The notes below the pieces were generated by a model that was not told the origin of the DNA, did not search any database, and saw only the letters and a list, made by a program, of their open reading frames with translations. Positions 9,462-18,547 of a DNA stretch of 64,000 nucleotides are shown here, piece by piece. Every line of letters starts with the position of its first letter. The first letter of the stretch is position 1. Source of the DNA: Xanthobacteraceae bacterium (GTDB taxonomy: Bacteria > Pseudomonadota > Alphaproteobacteria > Rhizobiales > Xanthobacteraceae); the NCBI GenBank assembly GCA_030037645.1, contig JASHQI010000186.1, positions 1-64,000 on the forward strand. Reading direction: 5' to 3'. Both the position numbers and the translations under genes were made by a program.

Positions 9462-10652
9462 TCAAGCCGCGGCGATCTGCGCAAGCCTAGGCTGCTTATA
9501 GTCCTTGAGCCGCGGCAGAATCTCTTTCGCGAGCAGCGTCAGGCTGTCAACGGTGTCCTTGTGGTCGAGCAAGCCGGCCTGCGCCATGACCAAGAGGTTA
9601 CCCATGCCACCCGTATATTCGACAAAATCCGTGATCTGCCGATAACACTGGTCGGGAGTGCCGCAGACCATCAGCACCGCGTCGATCAGTTCCTGCACGC
9701 CGGCCGTGCGCATGTCGATGACACGCCGATCCTTGGTGAAGCTGCGCTCCGGCACAAAGCCGCGCATCAGCTTGGCGGCATCGTCGGCCGAGAAATAGCC
9801 GGGCGGGTTCTTGAACGGCGGATAGACGTTGGCGCCGGTGCGCAAATAACCGGCGACGAGTTCGCCCCGTCGGCGCGCCTCGGCCTCGTCGCGCGCGGTC
9901 GCAAACAGCGCCAGATAGGCGAAACGGTCTGGATTGGGCTGCGCGCCGTTGTGGGTGGAGGCATAGCCCTCGCGATAGGCGTCGTAGAGCGCGCGCGTGT
10001 TATAGCCGGAGCCGAGCACCGCAATCACGGCGCCGCGCTCGCCCAGTGCACGCGCGTTCGACTTGCTCGCGGTGGTGCTCCACACCGGCGGGTGCGGCTG
10101 CTGCCACGGCCGCGGCCAGATATTCACCTGTCGATAGTGGAAGTGCTCGCCTTCCCAATTGAATGGGCCGCTGTGGGTCGTCATGGCCTTGATGATGAAA
10201 TCGTGCGCCTCCCAGAAGCGCTCCATGACGCCAACCGGGTTGGCGTTTGAGGCCGCAAACTCGTAAGGCACGCCTTTGACGAAGCCCATGTCGAGACGGC
10301 CATGCGAAATCACGTCGATCGTGGCGAGCTCCTCGGCGGCACGCAGCGGATCGGGGCGATGCCCGATCGGATAACCCAGGATTAACAGCCTGGCCCGCTT
10401 GGTGTTGCGCGCCAGCACCGACAGGCTGACGATCGAGGCCGCGTTCATGCAGGTCGCGGTTTGATGGTGCTCGTTGAGCATGAGATCAAGCCCGAGCTCG
10501 TCGGCAAGCAGATATTCATCGTAGTAGCGATGGAAGAGATCGGCCGCGTTCTTCGGATCGATCGCACGATTGGGCAAGTTGACGCGCAGGTAACCGTGCG
10601 GATCGTTCCAGGCCGACGGATATGGATGCTCGGAGAAGTGATAAATTCTCAT
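9462..10652 (-). CDS. LLM-class flavin-dependent oxidoreductase (luciferase-like monooxygenase)
   Basis: MRIYHFSEHPYPSAW...LGLDLMLNEHHQTATCMNAASIVSLSVLARNTKRARLLILGYPIGHRPDPLRAAEELATIDVISHGRLDMGFVKG. Confidence 0.85.
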   Translation of the reverse strand: MRIYHFSEHPYPSAWNDPHGYLRVNLPNRAIDPKNAADLFHRYYDEYLLADELGLDLMLNEHHQTATCMNAASIVSLSVLARNTKRARLLILGYPIGHRPDPLRAAEELATIDVISHGRLDMGFVKGVPYEFAASNANPVGVMERFWEAHDFIIKAMTTHSGPFNWEGEHFHYRQVNIWPRPWQQPHPPVWSTTASKSNARALGERGAVIAVLGSGYNTRALYDAYREGYASTHNGAQPNPDRFAYLALFATARDEAEARRRGELVAGYLRTGANVYPPFKNPPGYFSADDAAKLMRGFVPERSFTKDRRVIDMRTAGVQELIDAVLMVCGTPDQCYRQITDFVEYTGGMGNLLVMAQAGLLDHKDTVDSLTLLAKEILPRLKDYKQPRLAQIAAA

Positions 10653-10702
10653 GAGCCATTTCCTCCGATGGAGATTACCCGGTCGTGTGCTTTCCCGCGA
10701 GC

Positions 10703-11434
10703 TTATCCCGCGATCATCTCCGCGAGGAGCCGACCGAAGCCGGGAACAGGCTGCCGAACCGAAAGGCGGCGCTGAATTTCCCAGCACCGCGCCGGGACCG
10801 GATGGACGACCGGCACGCCGAGGTCCTGTTCCAGCATGTCGATGATCGGCAGCACCCGCCAGCCGGAGCCAAGCAAATAGATCGCCTGAGCATTCGGATG
10901 CCTCAGATACGAAGCCTTCACGTGCGCATAGACTTCATGGGATGACAACTGACCCACATTTTCGAACGGCGTGGATAGGCCCTCCATGCCAAGGGCCTCG
11001 AAACCGGCATCGGCGAAGTACTTGGCGAAAATCTCGTTGATCTTCCCGGTGAAATAGGTGGCGCCGACAAAGCGCTTGACGCCGAGGGCGCGCAGCGCTC
11101 GCACGTGGTTCGTTCCCGACGTGAAGACGGGCTTGCCGTACTTCTTTTCCCATTCGGCAAGCAGCCTCGCCTCCCCTTTATAGCCAAGCAGCATGAACGG
11201 CGGAGCGCCCTCGGCGTGGATGATATCGCAGCCCTGCCCGGCCAACTTGGCGACCAGCGGCTCGACATAAGTGAAGACTCGTTTGAACTCCGCAGTGGTT
11301 CCCTCGGAAATTTCGAGGAAAAGCGGGATCACGCCTATTCCCTCGGGGAGCATTCGGATCAGCTCCTCAAGGCCTCCCGGACGCATCGTCGGCTTTATGC
11401 AGCCGACCAGGCCGCGCCAGCTTGTGAATGCCAT
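10703..11434 (-). CDS. Asp/Glu racemase / maleate cis-trans isomerase / arylmalonate decarboxylase-like protein
   Basis: WRGLVGCIKPTMRPGGLEELIRMLPEGIGVIPLFLEISEG...GCDIIHAEGAPPFMLLGYKG; fold-level similarity judged by eye. Confidence 0.65.
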   Translation of the reverse strand: MAFTSWRGLVGCIKPTMRPGGLEELIRMLPEGIGVIPLFLEISEGTTAEFKRVFTYVEPLVAKLAGQGCDIIHAEGAPPFMLLGYKGEARLLAEWEKKYGKPVFTSGTNHVRALRALGVKRFVGATYFTGKINEIFAKYFADAGFEALGMEGLSTPFENVGQLSSHEVYAHVKASYLRHPNAQAIYLLGSGWRVLPIIDMLEQDLGVPVVHPVPARCWEIQRRLSVRQPVPGFGRLLAEMIAG

Positions 11435-11597
11435 GCGATTTTGCTCCCTTATTGCCGACGCGCCAGATTTGCTGCGGAGCGCGTCAACATGCGCACGTCA
11501 AACGTGCCGCATTTTGAGGATAGAGTGCATTATCGCGGCCGCCGTGTCGAATAACCATTAAAATGAACAAGGAGACCGGCCGGAGGGAGGATCGCCC

Positions 11598-12623
11598 ATG
11601 TTCATCCGCTGCGTCTGTTTTTGCCTTCTGCTTGCTGGGGCCACGATGCAAACGGCCCAAGCCGATTCCGCTGCGGACTTTTACCGCGGCAAGTCGATCT
11701 CGCTGGTGGTGAGTTCCTCGCCGGGAGGCGGCTACGACGCATTGGCGCGCGCGGTCGCCGGCTTTCTCGGCAAGCACATACCCGGAAATCCGTCGGTGGT
11801 CGTTCGCAACATGCCCGGTGCAGGCGGCATCGTCGCGACAAACTACATCGCCAATGTAGCGCCCCGCGACGGCCTCACCATTGCCTGCGTCCTCAACAAT
11901 ACGCCATTCGAGCCGCTGTTCGGCACCAAGGAAGCCGATTACGACGCGACAAAGCTGACATGGCTCGGCACTCCATCGGTCGAGACCGGACTGTTGATCG
12001 TGTGGCACACCTCGCCGATCAAGACGCTCGACGATGCCAAAAAAATGACCATGACCGCCGGCTCCTCAGGCGCCAACTCGGCGCCGAGCTTTTACGCCAG
12101 ACTGCTGAATGAGCTGCTGGGGCTGAAGATCAAGATCGTCCTTGGCTATCCGGGCCAAAACGAGGCCTATCTGGCCATGGAGCGCGGCGAGCTTGACTCC
12201 TTCGGCGTGACCTTCTGGTCGTCGCTGACCTCGACAAAGGCCGATTGGCTCAGGGACAAGAAGATTCGCATCCTCGTTCAGTACGGCCCGCAGAAGGAAG
12301 CTGCCCTGCCGGATGTGCCTTATGGCCCCGATCTCGTCAGCAATCCCGACGACAAGGCGCTGTTCAAGGCGGCCTACGCACCGCTTGCTGCCGGGCGGCC
12401 ATTCGTCGCCCCACCCGACTTGCCGCCGGAACGCACGGCGGCATTGCGCGCGGGACTACTCGCCACCTTCAAGGACCCCGGATTCCTTGCAGAGGCCGCG
12501 AAGGAACGTCTGGAGATCAACAAGCCAACATCCGGTGAAGCGCTGCAGGCGGAGATCGCTCGCGTCTATCAATCGCCGCAGCGCATTGTCGACCGCCTGC
12601 GCCGCATCGCACAGAGACAATGA
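11598..12623 (+). CDS. Bug/TctC-like substrate-binding protein
   Basis: ADFYRGKSISLVVSSSPGGGYDALARAVAGFLGKHIPGNPSVVVRNMPGAGGIVATNYI. Confidence 0.85.
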   Translation: MFIRCVCFCLLLAGATMQTAQADSAADFYRGKSISLVVSSSPGGGYDALARAVAGFLGKHIPGNPSVVVRNMPGAGGIVATNYIANVAPRDGLTIACVLNNTPFEPLFGTKEADYDATKLTWLGTPSVETGLLIVWHTSPIKTLDDAKKMTMTAGSSGANSAPSFYARLLNELLGLKIKIVLGYPGQNEAYLAMERGELDSFGVTFWSSLTSTKADWLRDKKIRILVQYGPQKEAALPDVPYGPDLVSNPDDKALFKAAYAPLAAGRPFVAPPDLPPERTAALRAGLLATFKDPGFLAEAAKERLEINKPTSGEALQAEIARVYQSPQRIVDRLRRIAQRQ

Positions 12624-12691
12624 GCCTACGCCCTCATGGCGTCCAGCGAGTCCGGTTCGAAGTGGCCGGCCTGATAACACGCTCACCGGCA

Positions 12692-12751
12692 TGTCAACAT
12701 TTGGTTGACAGATGTGTCAATGCATGGTTGACTGTCATCCTAAAGTTGACG
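12692..12751. promoter_or_regulatory. Three tandem operator-like dyads TGTCA(A/T)-N7-TTGAC(A/T/G)
   Basis: TGTCAACATTTGGTTGACA (12692-12710), TGTCAATGCATGGTTGACT (12715-12733), TGTCATCCTAAAGTTGACG (12733-12751), 14 bp before the ATG at 12765. Confidence 0.6.
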
Positions 12752-12764
12752 AAAAGGCGGAGCC

Positions 12765-13145
12765 ATGCCACAGGCTAACAGTACCAAACGCCTATACCGC
12801 TGCTCCTTTTGTGGGAAGGCCCAGACCGAGGTTAAGACACTCGTCGCTGGCCCCGGCGTATTCATTTGCGACGAATGCGTGCACCTCTGTGAGAAAATCA
12901 TCAAAAAGGAGAAGCGGAAGCCAACAACACAAAAGGCGCCCAATCCGCTGTTGCCAGACAACGCGCCAACTGAGACTTTGTTAAACACCCTAACCGGATA
13001 CAATGGTGCATTCGAGAGGATTGATACCGCCATGCAAGATGTCGCCGACATTCTCCGCGAGCGCGACGTAAGCTGGGCGGCGATCGGACAGGCGCTATCC
13101 GTCTCGCGGCAAGCGGCGTGGAAGCGGTTCGGGTCGCCCGTATAG
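12765..13145 (+). CDS. Stand-alone ClpX C4-type zinc-finger protein with C-terminal helix-turn-helix
   Basis: [34 protein letters not shown] matches the ClpX zinc-binding domain; C-term [22 protein letters not shown] is HTH-like; no AAA+ domain. Confidence 0.8.
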   Translation: MPQANSTKRLYRCSFCGKAQTEVKTLVAGPGVFICDECVHLCEKIIKKEKRKPTTQKAPNPLLPDNAPTETLLNTLTGYNGAFERIDTAMQDVADILRERDVSWAAIGQALSVSRQAAWKRFGSPV

Positions 13146-13269
13146 CTCCCGAGAAGCCAAATGGCGGAAAAATCCGTGTGACCGGCCGGGCAATGTGGCA
13201 AAAAATGCACTCGCTGCAAGCAGATGGCGAGGTGCGTCGACTTGCTCCACGCGATGAAGGGCACCGCAG

Positions 13270-13986
13270 TCAAGCATCCAGTTCCTTGAAATAGCGATAG
13301 ATGCCCCATTGGCTGAATCGAATCCGCCGTTTCGAGGCGAGATAAGCTTTGATGCGCGGCCGCTTGGCCACCCGATCGCGTAGCGCGATCAGGCCGGGCA
13401 CTTTCCTTTCGAAGCGCTTCATGCGTTTGGGAAAGGCGTAGCGCAAGCCTTCGACGATCTCGAACAGCGACAGGTCGACGTAACTGATGCGACGGCCCAC
13501 CATATACGTTCCGCCGTTGTGCTGCAGCACGCGCTCGAAATAGCCCAAAAATTTCGGCACGCGATAGCGCCAGAAATCCTGGGTCCGCCGCCGCGCCGCC
13601 GGCCGCTGCTCCTCGTAATAGAGCCAACCGGAAACGGGGTGATGGGTATCATGGATGTGCACGACCAGATCAGTGATCGTGAGCTGCAACTGGTGCACCC
13701 ATAGCCGCCCCGCCTCATCGCGCGGTGCGAGATTGAGACGCGGCCCAAGATAGAACAAAATCAGCGCGGTCTGCGCGATGATGGATTTCCCAGCTTTGAG
13801 GAACGGCGGCGCATAAGGCGGCCGGGCGGCACGCTTGTCTTCGAGCACTTTCATCATCGCCGGCACGCCACGCTTGCCCCGCCGCCGCGCGACATCGACA
13901 TAGTCGGCGCCGGCCTCCTCCAGCGCGAGGCGAACGAATTCACCCCGCCCCTGGATCGTCGGCCAATAATAAAGTTCGTAGCGCAT
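13270..13986 (-). CDS. Glutathione S-transferase family protein
   Basis: MRYELYYWPTIQGRGEFVRLALEEAGADYVDVAR; C-terminal helical domain GRRISYVDLSLFEIVEGL. Confidence 0.85.
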   Translation of the reverse strand: MRYELYYWPTIQGRGEFVRLALEEAGADYVDVARRRGKRGVPAMMKVLEDKRAARPPYAPPFLKAGKSIIAQTALILFYLGPRLNLAPRDEAGRLWVHQLQLTITDLVVHIHDTHHPVSGWLYYEEQRPAARRRTQDFWRYRVPKFLGYFERVLQHNGGTYMVGRRISYVDLSLFEIVEGLRYAFPKRMKRFERKVPGLIALRDRVAKRPRIKAYLASKRRIRFSQWGIYRYFKELDA

Positions 13987-13989
13987 TGG

Positions 13990-14394
13990 TCACGTCACCG
14001 CGGCTCTATATTGCTCGTCGCTGACCTTCTCCAGCCATTCGACGTGCTTGCCATCGAGTGCCTCCTGGATCGCAATATGAACCATCACCGTGGTCGGGCC
14101 GGCGCCATGCCAGTGCTTCTCATTGGGCGGAATCCAAACCACATCGCCGGCGCGGATCTCGCGCGCCCTGCCGCCCCAAACCTGCACCCGGCCGATCCCA
14201 GAGGTGACGCAGAGCGTCTGCCCGAGCGGATGAGTATGCCAGTTTGTGCGCGCACCCGGCTCGAAGCGCACGAAAGAAGAGCGCACGCGCGCTGGTGCCG
14301 GCGCCTCGATAATCGGGTCCTGCCAAACGGTGCCGGTGAACCATTCCGCGGGCACCCGGCGCGACGGCGCCGAACCACAGGGGTGGATGTCCAT
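13990..14394 (-). CDS. Cupin-domain protein
   Basis: [55 protein letters not shown]. Confidence 0.87.
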   Translation of the reverse strand: MDIHPCGSAPSRRVPAEWFTGTVWQDPIIEAPAPARVRSSFVRFEPGARTNWHTHPLGQTLCVTSGIGRVQVWGGRAREIRAGDVVWIPPNEKHWHGAGPTTVMVHIAIQEALDGKHVEWLEKVSDEQYRAAVT

Positions 14395-14596
14395 CCTCGT
14401 CTCCTTTCATAGCTTGATAGGCCTTGTCCTTGCTCCGCGCTTGCGACCGCCCCAATGCGGGGCGGAAAGCAGCGGGGCGCAATGAAGTAAGATAGTAGAA
14501 ATTTCGCCACGATACTCTTGCAACCCGGATGGACAGCCGCGACCGGCTCGCCACGGCCCTCCCGGGGCGGTATGATGGGGGTCAAGCGAGGGGGTC

Positions 14597-14791
14597 ATGC
14601 CGACCGGCTTGCGAGGTATTGTACCGCGTATCGCAGACACTGGCCGCGATAGCACGCTTCGGTTCTTTCTTCTGTTCAGCGTCGGACTGATGCTCGGCGC
14701 CTGCTCCAAATGCGATGTGCCGACGCCATGGGAGCATAGCAGCGGCGCAAGTGCGCCGCTCGCCTGCCACGGCACGCCGCCACTACAATAA
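14597..14791 (+). CDS. Small putative lipoprotein (64 aa)
   Basis: Hydrophobic N-terminus followed by lipobox-like LGAC: FFLLFSVGLMLGACSKCDVPTPWE; Cys-containing short tail. Confidence 0.45.
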   Translation: MPTGLRGIVPRIADTGRDSTLRFFLLFSVGLMLGACSKCDVPTPWEHSSGASAPLACHGTPPLQ

Positions 14792-14820
14792 CGCCGGCGT
14801 CAAGCGAGGATAGATCGCAA

Positions 14821-15456
14821 TTATCCTTCGTGATCGCTGTCCGACGAATTTTTTGCCGAAGCGCCGCGCGATGTCCCCTCGCCTTCGACGCCCGCATCGT
14901 CAGCGCCCTCGGGCGGATAAATGCCGGGCAGCGACTCGTTGCGCGACCGCAGATAAGGCTCGGCCTGCTGCCGTGGCGACAGGCCAGCGAAGGCTGGCGC
15001 GTTGCCGCCGCTCCACCATGTCCAGATCAATCGCCCGAGCATGACCAATAACGCGAGCTGAAAGAAAAGGCCAAGAAACGACGTCACGCTGCTAAGGCCG
15101 CCAAATAAGCCATGACCAAACAACAAACCGAGCAGGCCGGCACCGAGAAAACCGGCCGCAAAGCCGGCGAGCAGTCCGGGACGACTGAATAAATCGCCGA
15201 GCGAACCGGGACGCGTCGGCGGTGCCGCACTGGTGCTGCCGAGCACAGCCGCGATGATTGGTGCGCTTTGCGCAATGCGCGATGTCATGAACTTCGCGGT
15301 TGCGCTTCCGTCGAAGCTCGATCCACTTTCCAGGCTCGCGTCGGCGCCACCCGCCCACAGCAACAACGCCGTAGCGAGCGCCGCGAACGTTGCGAGCGAG
15401 CGAAGCAATCGCATCGGGTCCATCGCAAGCGATAGGATCCCGTCATATTCGCGCAC
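14821..15456 (-). CDS. Glycine-rich membrane protein resembling the N-terminal region of Tim44-like proteins
   Basis: FSRPGLLAGFAAGFLGAGLLGLLFGHGLFGGLSSVTSFLGLFFQLALLVMLGRLIWTWW; start position uncertain. Confidence 0.55.
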   Translation of the reverse strand: MREYDGILSLAMDPMRLLRSLATFAALATALLLWAGGADASLESGSSFDGSATAKFMTSRIAQSAPIIAAVLGSTSAAPPTRPGSLGDLFSRPGLLAGFAAGFLGAGLLGLLFGHGLFGGLSSVTSFLGLFFQLALLVMLGRLIWTWWSGGNAPAFAGLSPRQQAEPYLRSRNESLPGIYPPEGADDAGVEGEGTSRGASAKNSSDSDHEG

Positions 15457-15633
15457 CGTAGGACGCCTCTATTCAAACAACGCACCGCTACTCGGCGCGT
15501 GTTGCGAATGCAGTATTGGTACGCGATGGCTGAGCGCCCACACCTGCCGCAAAGCGTCGCACGCGCGCATGTCGCACCGACGGCTTCCCGCGTAGAATTA
15601 TTAGCTGCCATACGCCTGTCGCAGGACTGCAAG

Positions 15634-17286
15634 TTAGTCGAGCGGCTGAAGCTTGATGATTTCCGCGCCGTGATTATTGCCAGCCCAGAATGTCACGGGG
15701 CTTGTGGAATTATCCACGAAGACTCGACGTATGTTGGTCGACCGTGGCAGCAAGTATTCCACCGCATATCCGCTCCGCGGATCGAAGCGCAGCACGCGGT
15801 CGCTTGCCATCCCGCCACTCCATAATTCACCGTTCTTGTCCATAAAAACATCATACGGATAGGTGTACGGGGTCGGCACGTTCCATTCTTTAAACGTCTC
15901 CGTCTTCGTGTCGAACATCGCAAGCTTGTTGGCGGCGAATTCGGTGAACCATAGCCGTCCCTGATTGTCGAGCATGGTGCGGCGCGGCCAGGAATTCGGC
16001 GTTGGCGTCGGGAACAATGTCGTTTCGCCGGTCTTGGCTTCGACGCGGCCGACATATTCTCCGCCGAAATCCATGAAATAGAGATTGTTTTGGGCATCCG
16101 CCGCCATGCCGTAGGGTCCGTGCTGATAGCCTTTGGAAAGCAGCTTGTAGGGATCGATGAGCTGGTATTTCCCAGTTTTCAGATCAAGGCGCATGATCTC
16201 CTGCTTGGCAACGTCATTGGTCCACACCTTGCCATCGACCTTGAAGGCGCGCGGCATCACCATTGACTGCTGCATGGCGTCGCTGTCGAGATTTGGCTGG
16301 ATGGGGAAGATTTGAAACGTCTTCGTTTTCATGTCGAACTTGGCGAGCCCGGTCTGGAACATCAGGGCGAGCCATAAATTGCCGTCGGCGTCCGGCTCGA
16401 GGTCGAGCGTGCCGGTCGGCGCGTTGGGCTTACTCACGGGAATAGGAAAGTCGCGATTGGCGCCTGTCTTCGGATCGAGCTCACCGAGGTAATTTTCAAC
16501 AAAGTTCGAATACCAGACATTGCCCTGCGCGTCGGTACGCACGTCATGGGGCGCAATCGTTTTGCGCGGCAAGTCATATTCGGTGATGACCACGCGCGTG
16601 GCGCGGCCTTTGGGTCGCGGCAGGGTTTGCAATTTGTAGGGCCAGGTCGGCCCGTGGCTCAGATTCACGGTGGCAAGATAATCGGCAAACTTGCGCGCCA
16701 GATCCTGACGCACGTTGCGTCGCGCGACGCGCAACTGTACGCGCGCCTGTGTGGTGTTGTTGGCGTACTGCGCCATGCGATTGATGACCGCGAGGAACTG
16801 CTCGCCGTTATAGGTCGAGCGCGCGATGCGCTCCAAGGTGTGACAACTCATACATTCGAGCAGCGGCCACTTCTGCGCCGGCGTGCCGGGCATGCTCATG
16901 AACCATTCGGTATTGGTAAGCTGTGCCGCCAGGTCCGAGGTCGGGCGTAGCTTGATCGCAATCTCGGTCGATGTCGCGCCGAGATCGACCGATCGCGGGC
17001 CGTCGAGATCGTAACCCTCGGCGCGAATGCGCAGCATGTAATGCCCGGGGGCAAGTCGGCCGTCTGGAAAGCGGAAGTGGCCGTGCGCGTCGCTGACAAC
17101 GGTGACGGTGATCGGCGAGCCGGCCTTCTGCGCGCTAACCAGCACACCTTCCATCGCGCCCTCCAGAGCGGACCTCACCGATCCGCTCAGTGTCTGCGCG
17201 CAGCAAAAGCCCGTTTGCCAGCCAATGAGCAGGGCCCCAGCCCCGACAAGGCACCAGTTCCTTATTCTCGGTTTATGAAAAAACAT
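15634..17286 (-). CDS. Exported Vgb-like beta-propeller protein with carboxypeptidase-regulatory-like N-domain and a c-type heme motif
   Basis: Signal peptide; LSGSVRSALEGAMEGVLVSAQKAGSPITVTVVSDAHGHFRFPDGRLAPGHY; CMSCH (CXXCH); repeated propeller blades (NVWYSNFVENYLGELDP, NLWLALMFQTGLAKFD, RLWFTEFAANKLAMFD). Confidence 0.75.
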   Translation of the reverse strand: MFFHKPRIRNWCLVGAGALLIGWQTGFCCAQTLSGSVRSALEGAMEGVLVSAQKAGSPITVTVVSDAHGHFRFPDGRLAPGHYMLRIRAEGYDLDGPRSVDLGATSTEIAIKLRPTSDLAAQLTNTEWFMSMPGTPAQKWPLLECMSCHTLERIARSTYNGEQFLAVINRMAQYANNTTQARVQLRVARRNVRQDLARKFADYLATVNLSHGPTWPYKLQTLPRPKGRATRVVITEYDLPRKTIAPHDVRTDAQGNVWYSNFVENYLGELDPKTGANRDFPIPVSKPNAPTGTLDLEPDADGNLWLALMFQTGLAKFDMKTKTFQIFPIQPNLDSDAMQQSMVMPRAFKVDGKVWTNDVAKQEIMRLDLKTGKYQLIDPYKLLSKGYQHGPYGMAADAQNNLYFMDFGGEYVGRVEAKTGETTLFPTPTPNSWPRRTMLDNQGRLWFTEFAANKLAMFDTKTETFKEWNVPTPYTYPYDVFMDKNGELWSGGMASDRVLRFDPRSGYAVEYLLPRSTNIRRVFVDNSTSPVTFWAGNNHGAEIIKLQPLD

Positions 17287-17387
17287 GCGCTTCCCTCGCG
17301 TCATGTCGTCATTCGCCAAGGCCAGGCCGGCCACGAGCGCATGAAGCGAATGTCAAATCCAAAGCTCCACTACGACTGATATTTGCC

Positions 17388-17459
17388 AGTGGTCCTTTGA
17401 TTCCAACATCCGCATGTGAGTCTGCCAAACCGGGATGCAAATGTTGGAATTGAACCACT
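17388..17459. repeat. Extragenic palindromic element
   Basis: Nested inverted repeats: agtggt...accact (17388/17454) and ttccaacat...atgttggaa (17401/17441). Confidence 0.6.
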
Positions 17460-17853
17460 AGCTTTTCTTCAGATAGCACTCGATTTCGATCGGAGCGGTC
17501 GGGTCGGTATGCGGTTGGCGCACGACATTCGCCTGCGTGTAGCCGTCCTTGGCACAGGAAATTGTGACGTCGTTCGGATTAATGTCTTTGCCGAAGCCGG
17601 GGATCTTGTAGACGCCCAGGATGTCGGTGCGCGTCACCAGCGCGCCGCGGTCCTTGAGCGACGCGGTGACTTTGGCGTCTGGCACTCCCGGACCGTCGAC
17701 TTCACGCACAAAACCAAAATAGGAGGGCCCCTCGTCCTCACTGGCAATGTCCTGGTCGCTGAAGCCGATGCCTCCTGCTCGAAGCAGGCCCGGAACGGCA
17801 AACCCGAACGCAACGACCAGAGCCACACGCAACCACACGCGATCGAGCGTCAT
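17458..17853 (-). CDS. Exported carboxypeptidase-regulatory-like domain protein
   Basis: MTLDRVWLRVALVVAFGFAVPGLLRA signal; YFGFVREVDGPGVPDAKVTASLKDRGALVTRTDILGVYKIPGFG. Confidence 0.7.
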   Translation of the reverse strand: MTLDRVWLRVALVVAFGFAVPGLLRAGGIGFSDQDIASEDEGPSYFGFVREVDGPGVPDAKVTASLKDRGALVTRTDILGVYKIPGFGKDINPNDVTISCAKDGYTQANVVRQPHTDPTAPIEIECYLKKS

Positions 17854-17865
17854 GCAGTTCCTTCC

Positions 17866-17940
17866 TAGAGCATGATCCCGAAAAAGCCTGCCCTGGATGT
17901 GATCAAGGGTGGCACGGTTTCCTGAAGGGATCATGCTCTA
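17866..17940. repeat. Extragenic inverted repeat with perfect 14-bp arms (tagagcatgatccc ... gggatcatgctcta)
   Basis: Arms at 17866-17879 and 17927-17940. Confidence 0.75.
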
Positions 17941-18151
17941 ACAATAGCGAGAGCGGGATGGCGATTCGAAGATTAAGTCATCCCGCTCCAGACAAGCCCT
18001 GCCCCCGCTGCGCTGGAGCGCTCAGCGCCGACGCGGGGCGCAATTTATCGCGTCAGGTTACCGCTGAGAAGACAGGCGCCGTCGGCCGTTCATTTATAAT
18101 AATGAGCCGACCCCAACAGCAGCGCGTGGATCGATCCCCAAGCGCCGCGGG

Positions 18152-18538
18152 TCACGGCGTGCTTGCCGTCGGATATGGCTGCCAAAACCACCCGGACATG
18201 AACCTGATGCATTTTGCGCTGTACGGTGCGTTCTCGTTGCTGGGCGGACATGCTGGACCCTGCGACTCGGCAGATCCGCGCCCGCCAGACGAGACCGCCG
18301 GCACGTCCGCCACGGGGCGCACCGGCGGATGCATGGCGGGCAATACCCCTCCGTCAATGAACTTAATGCAGGCCATGCTGAACGGAACGTCGTCCCTATT
18401 GGGACAGACTGAAGCAGCCGGCGGCGCACCTTCGGCGGCCGCCGGCGTTCCGATGACGACGCGATTATTGTGCTCGATCCACAGCAATCCGGCTGCGACG
18501 GCGAGCACAAACGCAACGTCGAGCTTGGACAGCACCAT
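18152..18538 (-). CDS. Small membrane-anchored/exported protein with duplicated Cys motif
   Basis: N-terminal TM; CPNRDDVPFSMACIKFIDGG and CPPSNENAPYSAKCIRFMSGW internal duplication. Confidence 0.6.
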   Translation of the reverse strand: MVLSKLDVAFVLAVAAGLLWIEHNNRVVIGTPAAAEGAPPAASVCPNRDDVPFSMACIKFIDGGVLPAMHPPVRPVADVPAVSSGGRGSAESQGPACPPSNENAPYSAKCIRFMSGWFWQPYPTASTP

Positions 18539-18547
18539 TACGGCCCC

